From UBA8437 sp003445035 (GTDB taxonomy: Bacteria; Planctomycetota; Planctomycetia; Planctomycetales; Planctomycetaceae), in NCBI GenBank assembly GCA_937901285.1, contig CALCHI010000066.1:1-5208 (forward strand): a stretch of 5,208 nt of DNA, written 5' to 3'. Shown here piece after piece: positions 1-5,208 of the stretch. A program made the translations under genes and the position numbers. A model generated the notes under the pieces. That model searched no databases. It saw only the letters and a program-made list of their open reading frames with translations, and was not told where the DNA came from. Position 1 is the first letter of the stretch. The number at the start of each line of letters is the position of its first letter.

Positions 1-1287
1 AGCTTTGCCCGGAATCGTGATGACCATCTTGGGCCAGTTCTTGGCGTCGCTGATCCGTTTCAACTCGTCTTCAACCGCTTTGATTCGCTCACTCTTGGGA
101 TTCTTTTTGCGAAGTGATGCGAGCTGCGTTTCCAGTTTCTGCCACTTTGCGAGCTGCTCTTTTGACGGAATCGGCGTCTCACCGGGATGCCCGACTCCGG
201 GCTCTTTGAGGTCGGCGAAGAACGCGGCGAAGCTGTAGAAATCACGTTGCGTGAACGGGTCGTACTTGTGATCGTGACACTCTGCGCATCCCATCGTGGA
301 CCCGAGAAAGATGGCTGCCGTGTTGCGGACGCGGTCGGCCGAATAGATCGCGAGGTATTCCTTCGCCTGCGCCCCGCCTTCGCTCGTCGTCTGATTCATC
401 CGGTTCAGCCCGGACGCGACCTTCCAGCGGTACTGATCGAATTTCGTGCCCTTCAACAGGTCTCCGGCAAGCTGTTCGATGACAAACCGATCAAACGGCT
501 TGTTCTCGTTGAAGCTGTCGACCACGTAGTCGCGATAAAGCCACACGCTGCGGTGGGAATCTTTGTGATACCCAACCGTGTCCGCGTACCGAACCAGGTC
601 AAGCCAATAGAGGGCCAATCGCTCGCCGTAGTGTTTCGACCCAAGCAAACGATGAACGACTTTCTCGTACGCATTGGGCGACTGATCGGCCAGAAACGCA
701 TCGACTTCCTGCAGAGTCGGCGGCAATCCGGTCAGATCGAGTGAAAGCCTGCGGATCAGCGTCCCGCGATCTGCCGCTGGCGCGGGTTTCAACGCGTTTT
801 CCGTCATCCGTTTCCGGACAAATCGATCGACCGGGCTCGAAACACCATCAAAACCCGGCCCCTCCGGCACCTTGGGCCGAGTCGGAACAAGATACGCCCA
901 GTGCTTCTGCCAAGGGGCCCCCTGGCTGACCCAGCGACGCAGCACGGCAATCTGCTTGCGAGTCAACTTGTGCCCTGAGCCCGGTGGAGGCATCTGCAAC
1001 TTCGGATCATCCGAAGTGATCCGATCCAGCAGATCGCCTGTCTCACCTGGACTCGACGGCAAGATTCCCGCATCTCGCGAGTTCTTCAGCCCCACCTCAG
1101 TATCAAGCCGAAGCTTCGCCTTGCGTTTTCCGTTGTCAGGACCATGACATGCGAAACACGCACTCGACAAAATCGGCCGAACGTCACGGTTGAAATGAAC
1201 GTCCTCGGCCAATGTGCCGCCGGCATTCGCTGCAGCGATGCCCGACGTGACGCAGAAAACAAAACCCAGCCCAATGCTCATTTTCAT
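1..1287 (-). CDS. PSCyt1-DUF1549 (PSCyt2) cytochrome-like exported protein, 3' end beyond the window
   Basis: Seen: an open frame of 429 codons from ATG at 1287 to the left edge, with no stop. An in-frame TGA at 1314-1312 and no other start codon before 1287 fix this start; residues 1-22 look like a signal peptide ending ANA. A PSCyt1 domain (about residues 32-125) carries the haem-attachment motif CFACH at 44-48, and Met99 in LQMPPPG is a candidate second haem ligand. DUF1549 covers about residues 152-358, with a second haem-type motif CAECH at 334-338 followed by HDHKYDPFTQRDFY. Residues 376-415 are charged and probably coiled-coil. Known: the family usually continues into DUF1553 (PSD1), totals roughly 700-1000 residues and often sits before a DUF1501 gene; its biochemical function is not established. 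Inference: exported, possibly c-type haem-binding and possibly linked to envelope redox or polymer breakdown. The family call is firm; the role is not. Confidence 0.93.
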   Translation of the reverse strand, partial: MKMSIGLGFVFCVTSGIAAANAGGTLAEDVHFNRDVRPILSSACFACHGPDNGKRKAKLRLDTEVGLKNSRDAGILPSSPGETGDLLDRITSDDPKLQMPPPGSGHKLTRKQIAVLRRWVSQGAPWQKHWAYLVPTRPKVPEGPGFDGVSSPVDRFVRKRMTENALKPAPAADRGTLIRRLSLDLTGLPPTLQEVDAFLADQSPNAYEKVVHRLLGSKHYGERLALYWLDLVRYADTVGYHKDSHRSVWLYRDYVVDSFNENKPFDRFVIEQLAGDLLKGTKFDQYRWKVASGLNRMNQTTSEGGAQAKEYLAIYSADRVRNTAAIFLGSTMGCAECHDHKYDPFTQRDFYSFAAFFADLKEPGVGHPGETPIPSKEQLAKWQKLETQLASLRKKNPKSERIKAVEDELKRISDAKNWPKMVITIPGKA

Positions 1288-1490
1288 TTCGTTCGTCTCT
1301 CCGAATCGATCTCACGCCATCATATCGAAAACGAGTTCCATTTCCGGGACAAACCCGACACACCTCTGTGCTGATTACTGCACGTCTCTCTGGCCCAGCT
1401 GATCGAGTCCTGGCCGACACTGCCATCCGTCATCCGCGAGGCGATCCTTTCGATGCTCAGGGCGGCTGAGTGAGCCAGCGGACGTTCGGG
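1288..1490. other. Intergenic spacer between propeller gene and PSCyt1 gene; weak promoter and hairpin candidates
   Basis: This 203-base spacer has no credible gene. On the minus strand a TATGAT hexamer (1324-1319) lies 32 bases before the ATG of the downstream gene and resembles a -10 box, but no good -35 box is seen 16-18 bases further up. Just after the propeller stop, a weak 4-base stem (GGCT/AGCC, 1464-1476), or an alternative 5-base stem GCTCA/TGAGC (1455-1475), could form; neither has a T-run, so neither is called a terminator. The ribosome binding site of the downstream gene is the only well-supported signal here. Confidence 0.4.
1299..1302 (-). promoter_or_regulatory. Ribosome binding site of the PSCyt1-DUF1549 gene
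   Basis: The minus strand reads GGAGAGACGAACGAA directly before the ATG at 1287. GGAG lies 11 bases from the start, slightly long but workable. A second ATG two codons inside (1281) would be placed even further away, so 1287 is preferred. Confidence 0.55.
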
Positions 1491-3065
1491 TCAGTCGTAG
1501 GATTGCAGGTAATGATTGTGATCAATCCGGGGTTCAAATGAATACAACTTCGCGTTCTTTAGATGAAACCGTAACCTGATCGGTCGCCCTTGCAGCAAGT
1601 GACAGTCCGGCTTGCCCTTCCAGGTCACGACGTGACGGACACTGTCGGTCGTGATACGCGCACAGTCGCCGACGGCGAATCCTTTGATGACCTTTCCCTT
1701 CACGTCGAGAGCTTCCACGACCAGCGACCCACCTTGTGCATTGGCGTTCACAACCAGCGTATCGCCCAGGAACACCAGCGGCTTGGTCGTCAGAGTCCCT
1801 TCGTGCTCCGTTTCCACTGAGACAAAGCCGTCCAGCCGCAGCGTGGCCAGGCCGACAGCATGGTCAGGATTGTCCTTATGGTACTTGTGCCAATGCCGGC
1901 CGCTGATACCCGTGTAGTAGAATCGAATTTCATCGCCAACGATCAGTGGGGGATGATGTGGATAGATCTGCCCCCAGTCCCAGTCTTCTTTGAATTTGCC
2001 ATCGGGAATAAACGTCGCCTGCACGGCTGCCTGTTTCCAATCGCGGTCGCCTCGCAGTTCCGTTGCGGTAATGGCTCCGTCCTTAAGCACCCTCTGCCAG
2101 GTGACTCCGTTGCGGCTGAAGACCAGTTGGACGTCGAGCCGATCCATCCAGGGCGAGTCGTCAGGAATCGGCTTGATCGTCTCGCCGTGGTACGTATTCA
2201 GCAAACCGACGTAGACTCCCGCGTACGGCATCGCCGTCATGGTGTAGTGGTTGGTCGCGAACGGTGCATCAAGCTTGCTCTGTTTGACGACCGTCACCTT
2301 GGGTGACCAGTGCAGAAAGTCCGCGCTCTCAATCCGGCTGATCTCTCGGATGTTGGGCGGGCCGAAGCGGAGGTAGGCGACATACCGCGCGAGCCGTGCG
2401 TCCCAATAGGGGGCAATTTGCGTGTCGCTGAACGGGATCAGTGGATTCTGCGGCTCTTGCTTCCAATGGATACCGTCGGCCGAGTACGCCACACAGCTGG
2501 ACAGCGACGCCGCCTTCAACGTCGGCTTGGCCAGGTACAGCATCTTGAACCGCCGTTGCGGGTCTGGTTCGCGTCGGTCGATGATGACACCCGGCGCGCC
2601 GACCCACGGTTCTTTCGGATCGAACAAGGCAAGGTTGGTGCCGGCCTTCGTGTCCGTGACCGACCTGTTCCAGGCGATCCCGTCCTTCGAAGTCGCGTAA
2701 CCCGCCGTGCTCTCGGCATCGTTGAGGTCCCCGAAAATCTGATACCACAGCTTGTACAGGCCGTCCCTCTCATCGCGGACAACCGAGCCGTAGGTGATGG
2801 CTAATTCTCGCTTCTTGTCCTTCCGCATGATCGGATTGCGAGGATGTTTGACCGGCCGATTGAGGACCTTTTTCACGCCTTGAAGATGGGCGATCACGTG
2901 GTCATCGATAAAAAGCTGTCTGTCGTGAATGATCAGCGCGTGGCCAACGATCACGTCGTCCAGGTCCTTGAACATTCCCGGCGGAGCTTTGCGGCTTTGG
3001 GCGTGTACCGGAGCACAGCACAGACAGGTGATGACAATGGACAGATGGAACAACCGAACCAACAT
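1491..3065 (-). CDS. Exported GH32/GH43-like beta-propeller protein, putative glycoside hydrolase
   Basis: Seen: a complete frame of 524 residues from ATG at 3065 to TGA at 1491, with a ribosome binding site GGAGAA five bases before the start. Residues 1-22 form a signal peptide (hydrophobic stretch 8-17, cleavage likely after VHA). The mature protein opens with a conserved-looking LFIDDHVI (51-58) followed by NRPVKHPRNPIM. Four short motifs of the type S-x-D/N-G-x-x-W recur (SKDGIAW 126-132, SADGIHW 195-201, SADFLHW 247-253, SRNGVTW 317-323), one per predicted blade. A His-rich segment (H391, H393, H396, H402) precedes GLATLRLDGFVS. Residues about 420-512 form a separate beta-sandwich-like tail. 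Known: proteins of this layout are common in planctomycetes and related bacteria and are usually labelled glycosyl hydrolase from the propeller fold, without a proven substrate. Inference: acts outside the cytoplasm on a polysaccharide; Asp54 or Asp55 is a possible catalytic acid. The canonical GH32 motifs (NDPNG, RDP, ECP) are not all visible, so it may only bind sugar. Confidence 0.85.
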   Translation of the reverse strand: MLVRLFHLSIVITCLCCAPVHAQSRKAPPGMFKDLDDVIVGHALIIHDRQLFIDDHVIAHLQGVKKVLNRPVKHPRNPIMRKDKKRELAITYGSVVRDERDGLYKLWYQIFGDLNDAESTAGYATSKDGIAWNRSVTDTKAGTNLALFDPKEPWVGAPGVIIDRREPDPQRRFKMLYLAKPTLKAASLSSCVAYSADGIHWKQEPQNPLIPFSDTQIAPYWDARLARYVAYLRFGPPNIREISRIESADFLHWSPKVTVVKQSKLDAPFATNHYTMTAMPYAGVYVGLLNTYHGETIKPIPDDSPWMDRLDVQLVFSRNGVTWQRVLKDGAITATELRGDRDWKQAAVQATFIPDGKFKEDWDWGQIYPHHPPLIVGDEIRFYYTGISGRHWHKYHKDNPDHAVGLATLRLDGFVSVETEHEGTLTTKPLVFLGDTLVVNANAQGGSLVVEALDVKGKVIKGFAVGDCARITTDSVRHVVTWKGKPDCHLLQGRPIRLRFHLKNAKLYSFEPRIDHNHYLQSYD

Positions 3066-3218
3066 GAGTGTTCTCCGCTCGTTGCTGATGGTGTTTTCTT
3101 CAGGTGGTTACTCGGATGACCAACTTTTCGTGCCCACTCCGCGGCCCATTACGACACTTTCCAGTTCCCGTTCAGTCCTGGACGACACAACAAGGACAAT
3201 GAAGCCGGGCCCATGGCA
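3066..3218. other. Spacer between lipoprotein and propeller genes
   Basis: This is 153 bases between two genes in the same direction. Apart from the ribosome binding site of the propeller gene I see no strong hairpin, no T-run terminator and no convincing -35/-10 pair. The adjoining GGGCCC and CCATGG sequences close to the lipoprotein stop are simple short palindromes and do not make a long stem. The two genes could be read through as one transcript, but the gap is too long to claim this from sequence alone. Confidence 0.4.
3071..3076 (-). promoter_or_regulatory. Ribosome binding site of the propeller gene
   Basis: GGAGAA on the minus strand lies five bases before the ATG at 3065. The match and spacing support this start, which also gives a complete signal peptide. 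Confidence 0.7.
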
Positions 3219-4085
3219 TCAGTCCGGGTACTCGATCTTGACCGTATCGAACATGACCAGGCCCTTGGGGAGGTACTGCTGGTCCACGGGGTAATCTTTT
3301 ACGGCGCGCGGAATGTTTATGTCGTCGATCTCGACGCCAGCGGGTACCACCTTCACTGGGAACAGAATGAAGATGATGTCGAAATTGACATCGGCCAACA
3401 CCTTGTCAATGTCATCGCACCCGTATTCCTCCTTCATGTCATGTCGCGCTCCGAGGCACGTCCACTGTTCGGGGTCGGGTGCCAGCGTGACGGTTTGTTC
3501 ACTCCACTCGCGTGTGATTTTGAAGGGCTGTCCCGTCAGAGCAGAATTGACTGTGGTCTTGTCCGTCTGCGCCTGGACGAGCAATAACAATTCTGCGTCT
3601 TTGAAGTCACCGTGGCCACGCAGCCGTACGGTCAGCTTGGCGTTGGTCAGGTTGGTGCTGTAGCCATCTTCGGCAAAGCGACTGTGCCGATACGGCAGGG
3701 CGCGATTGTAGGCGGTGTCGGCCTGGTAGTGCTTCTTGACGGTATACGCCCACAGAAGCATATGGAGATACCCCGCGCCCGGCGGGGCGTGGTTCGCGTC
3801 GGTCCACCAGGGACCGTAGCAGTAAGCGACGCCATCCCAGACGGGCAACTCGAACTTTCGCCCTCCGTACCATCCGCCCGGCCCGTCGTCAAATGTCTCG
3901 ATGTACGCTGGACGTTTCGTTGTGAGAGTGTCCGCCGCGGGCTTGGAGTCAAGCTCGGATGTCCGCGCCGCAGCACCGGTGACGGGTGCCTCAGTGTTCG
4001 AGCCACATCCGCCGAGAAGGATTGCCAGCACGCCAAGGGAACCTGCCAAAATCGACGTTTCCATGCGTCGTCCACTGTTCATCAT
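3219..4085 (-). CDS. Secreted lipoprotein with predicted beta-sandwich body, function unknown
   Basis: Seen: 288 residues from ATG at 4085 to TGA at 3219. The n-region contains two arginines, the hydrophobic core is residues 12-24 and the lipobox is L24-G25-G26-C27, so signal peptidase II processing and lipid attachment at Cys27 are expected; Gly at +2 does not suggest inner-membrane retention. A low-complexity Ala/Thr/Ser linker follows (about 28-57). The body (about 60-260) begins YIETFDDGPGGW, has many alternating hydrophobic strands (LTVRLRG 151-157, AELLLLVQAQ 164-173), and ends VEIDDINI (251-258), a pattern typical of jelly-roll carbohydrate-binding or laminin-B-like folds. It is rich in Trp and Tyr near 70-120, as expected for sugar-contacting surfaces. 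An in-frame ATG at 4109 would add eight residues but lacks a good binding site, whereas GAGAGG lies five bases before 4085. I do not recognise a named family; the glycan-binding idea is inference from the pattern and from the propeller gene next to it. Confidence 0.8.
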   Translation of the reverse strand: MMNSGRRMETSILAGSLGVLAILLGGCGSNTEAPVTGAAARTSELDSKPAADTLTTKRPAYIETFDDGPGGWYGGRKFELPVWDGVAYCYGPWWTDANHAPPGAGYLHMLLWAYTVKKHYQADTAYNRALPYRHSRFAEDGYSTNLTNAKLTVRLRGHGDFKDAELLLLVQAQTDKTTVNSALTGQPFKITREWSEQTVTLAPDPEQWTCLGARHDMKEEYGCDDIDKVLADVNFDIIFILFPVKVVPAGVEIDDINIPRAVKDYPVDQQYLPKGLVMFDTVKIEYPD

Positions 4086-4090
4086 CGAAT

Positions 4091-4096
4091 CCTCTC
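4091..4096 (-). promoter_or_regulatory. Ribosome binding site that decides the lipoprotein start
   Basis: GAGAGG on the minus strand lies five bases before the tandem ATG-ATG at 4085. The longer in-frame start at 4109 would place this site inside the coding region, so 4085 is preferred. Confidence 0.65.
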
Positions 4097-4169
4097 TTTC
4101 GCGCGACATATTGATTTCCGAAACGCGTGGTCACGGCCGTCAATCATAGACCACATGATCCGAATGTCC

Positions 4170-4246
4170 TTCGAGTGTGTATGCCGGTCGAATTCCTGGA
4201 CCACACCTCGCGATCCCATACAACAGCAGCGCCGGCAGAACTCGAA
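4170..4246. repeat. Nested long-range inverted repeat (two-step stem)
   Basis: Outer arms TTCGAGT (4170-4176) and ACTCGAA (4240-4246) are perfect 7-base complements. Inside them GCCGG (4183-4187) pairs with CCGGC (4232-4236), leaving an internal loop of 6 and 3 bases and an enclosed 44-base stretch. Within that stretch GGTC (4186-4189, overlapping the inner arm) could alternatively pair with GACC (4199-4202). The geometry suits a folded RNA leader upstream of the lipoprotein, but stems of this size separated by this distance can also arise by chance. Confidence 0.35.
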
Positions 4247-4260
4247 TCACATCTCCCCAG

Positions 4261-4283
4261 ACCCGACGTTCCACCCGTCGGGT
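4261..4283. repeat. Short perfect hairpin, 7-base stem
   Basis: ACCCGAC (4261-4267) and GTCGGGT (4277-4283) pair perfectly around a 9-base loop. There is no T-run on either side. It could be a protein-binding operator or part of a larger folded RNA together with the neighbouring repeats. Confidence 0.4.
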
Positions 4284-4315
4284 TCGAGACCGCGGACTCG
4301 GACGGCTCGGCCTGA

Positions 4316-4368
4316 TGGCCGCCTGCGGCAGTCACACGTGGATGGTGTGACCCTCTTCCAGGCGGCCA
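4316..4368 (-). terminator. Compound hairpin downstream of the DUF1552 gene, terminator-like
   Basis: Outer arms TGGCCGCCTG (4316-4325) and CAGGCGGCCA (4359-4368) form a perfect 10-base GC-rich stem. After an internal loop of 5 and 7 bases, GTCACAC (4331-4337) and GTGTGAC (4345-4351) form a perfect 7-base stem with a 7-base loop. It begins 61 bases after the DUF1552 stop on the minus strand, where a terminator would be expected. On that strand it is not followed by a T-run; the only T-rich stretch (AATTTT) lies on the plus-strand side. It may therefore act as a transcript-end stabiliser or a factor-dependent pause site rather than a classic intrinsic terminator. Confidence 0.5.
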
Positions 4369-4429
4369 GGTAATTTTGACACCGCCTTGTGGGACGCGTT
4401 GTTGTCGTGACCTGCTGCTCCCGCCGCGA

Positions 4430-5208
4430 TCAGAGATCTGCCAGCCGGCGGTCGCTGTCCCCGAACTGAGGCAGGGCCACTCCCATGCGGTCCATCAGCG
4501 AGAGGTAGAGACTGCAGGCGCGTCGGTCCTGCACCGGACGGCTCCTGTAATCGAGCACCCTTCCGGGAGTCACCGAGCCACCTCCACCTCCGGCCAGCAC
4601 CATCGGCATGCGATCGGCCTGGTGCTTGTCGCCATCAAACAGGTTCGAGCAGAACAGCAGCAAAGAGCTGTCCAGAAGCGTCTGATCACCCTCGTCGATT
4701 TCCTTGAGACGCCTCAGCAGGTAGGCGAACTGAGCGACATGAAACTGGTTGGTCTTGAGGTACATGGCCTCCCGCACAGGATCCCGTCCGTTGTGTGTCA
4801 GGTCCAGGTGCAGGCTCCCCTGCACCCCCTCCAGGAAGCCGAAATTCATTTGCGACAGATCGTTGTTCAACATGCAGGTAGCAATCCGTGTCCGATCCAT
4901 GCGAAACGCCAGGACGATCAGATCCAGGATCAAACGCATATGGTCCGGCACGTTCTGGGGAATCTCGTTGGGGGGGCGCGGCATATCCGCCTTCGTCAAC
5001 GTCGGCCGCCAGCCTTCGAGCCGCTCTTCGTTCGCAGCACGGTCGATGCGGCGCTCGATGTCGCGAATGGACTCCAGGTACTCGTCCAATTTGACGCGAT
5101 CGCGGACTGCCAGCTGCGGGCGGAGGGATTTGGCATCGGCCAGGACCTGGTCAAGGATCGTCCGGTCGAGACCGGCTTGACGGCGGTTGCCGACGATCGC
5201 ATCGAAGG
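4430..5208 (-). CDS. DUF1552 (HXXSHH family) protein, C-terminal part, 5' end beyond the window
   Basis: Seen: an open frame from the right edge to TGA at 4430, giving 258 complete residues; a TTG at 5089 lies inside the conserved K-LDEYLESIRDIERRI helix and is not a real start. Family features in order are that helix, the segment DHMRLILDLIVLAFRMDRTRIATCML, the motif region HLDLTHNGRDP (4810-4790 for its first seven residues), NQFHVAQFAYLLRRLKEI, FDGDKHQADRMPMVLAGGGGG, and the ending LYLSLMDRMGV...FGDSDRRLADL. Known: DUF1552 (Pfam HXXSHH, PF07586) proteins are about 430-470 residues, often exported, and commonly paired with DUF1592/DUF1587-type cytochrome proteins; their function is unknown. 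Odd: the name-giving His/Ser motif is altered (Thr for Ser, Asn for the last His, Leu for a nearby His). The later D-G-x-x-H element is kept. A run of seven C in the coding strand (4976-4970) encodes part of PRPP and does not break the frame. Family assignment is firm. Confidence 0.92.
   Translation of the reverse strand, partial: FDAIVGNRRQAGLDRTILDQVLADAKSLRPQLAVRDRVKLDEYLESIRDIERRIDRAANEERLEGWRPTLTKADMPRPPNEIPQNVPDHMRLILDLIVLAFRMDRTRIATCMLNNDLSQMNFGFLEGVQGSLHLDLTHNGRDPVREAMYLKTNQFHVAQFAYLLRRLKEIDEGDQTLLDSSLLLFCSNLFDGDKHQADRMPMVLAGGGGGSVTPGRVLDYRSRPVQDRRACSLYLSLMDRMGVALPQFGDSDRRLADL

Larger units (their letters stand above)
4086..4429. other. Long structured intergenic region between DUF1552 and lipoprotein genes
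   Basis: These 344 bases contain no supported gene. Small frames exist on both strands (for example 4144-4335 minus, 4127-4315 plus), but none has a ribosome binding site or a recognisable product, and the minus one would start inside a hairpin. The region holds three inverted-repeat structures listed separately (4316-4368, 4261-4283, 4170-4246). A TATGAT hexamer at 4148-4143 on the minus strand, 57 bases before the lipoprotein ATG, is a possible -10 box without a clear -35 partner. The region most likely combines the end of the DUF1552 transcript with the leader of the lipoprotein gene. Confidence 0.5.

Noticed and set aside
187..744. 185-codon plus-strand open frame
   Set aside because: It lies entirely antisense to the well-supported PSCyt1-DUF1549 gene and its translation has no domain or signal peptide; GC-rich genes often produce such shadows.
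905..930. Possible frameshift in the PSCyt1-DUF1549 gene at a G/C-run
   Set aside because: Careful re-reading of the run of five G and four C gives continuous family sequence (RWVSQGAPWQKHWAYLVP); the frame is intact.
1860..2804. Two plus-strand open frames of 148 and 164 codons (1860-2306, 2310-2804)
   Set aside because: Both are antisense to the propeller gene, which has motifs, a signal peptide and a ribosome binding site; the frames have no recognisable product.
4085..4109. Longer lipoprotein start at 4109
   Set aside because: It places the GAGAGG binding site inside the coding region, has no good site of its own and only adds a charged leader before the signal sequence.
4277..4295. GGTTCGAGACC, resembling a tRNA T-arm
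   Set aside because: The bases flanking the TTCGA loop do not form a five-pair stem, and no acceptor, D or anticodon arms can be placed on either strand.
4144..4335. 63-codon minus-strand open frame in the gap
   Set aside because: It would start with GTG inside the compound hairpin, has no ribosome binding site and no family resemblance.
3612..4373. 253-codon plus-strand open frame
   Set aside because: It is antisense to the lipoprotein gene, runs into the hairpin region and has no recognisable domains; the minus-strand lipobox and binding site are far stronger evidence.
4970..4976. Run of seven G (C in the gene) as a possible phase-variation tract
   Set aside because: The tract encodes ordinary Pro residues in frame within the DUF1552 protein and there is no sign of an alternative product.

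Overview
The window looks like a piece of a planctomycete chromosome (or a close relative in the PVC group). All four genes are on the minus strand, and the DNA is moderately GC-rich. The two edge genes belong to families first defined in planctomycetes: a PSCyt1/DUF1549 multidomain cytochrome-like protein (left) and a DUF1552 'HXXSHH' protein (right). This assignment comes from protein motifs recognised by eye; no search was run.

Layout in transcription order (right to left): (1) 5208-4430, the C-terminal part of a DUF1552 protein whose start lies beyond the right edge. (2) 4429-4086, a 344-base gap with three separate inverted-repeat structures, including a 53-base compound hairpin just downstream of the DUF1552 stop. 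(3) 4085-3219, a secreted lipoprotein with a clear lipobox and a predicted all-beta body. (4) 3218-3066, a short spacer. (5) 3065-1491, an exported protein with a predicted five-bladed beta-propeller resembling the GH32/GH43 glycoside hydrolase fold. (6) 1490-1288, a spacer with a possible promoter. (7) 1287-1, the N-terminal 429 residues of a PSCyt1-DUF1549 protein that runs off the left edge before its expected DUF1553 part.

The three genes whose starts are visible each have a purine-rich ribosome binding site and a signal sequence, so all three products are predicted to be exported. DUF1552 proteins are also usually exported, but the relevant N-terminus is outside the window. A cautious reading is a cell-envelope locus: a glycan-acting or glycan-binding propeller and a surface lipoprotein, flanked by members of the large planctomycete cytochrome/PSD protein set. 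Gaps of 153-344 bases between genes argue against one tightly coupled operon. I see no CRISPR array, tRNA, rRNA, insertion sequence or defence system. The points most worth a second look are the structured gap at 4170-4368, the altered HXXSHH motif in the DUF1552 protein, and the unassigned lipoprotein/propeller pair.
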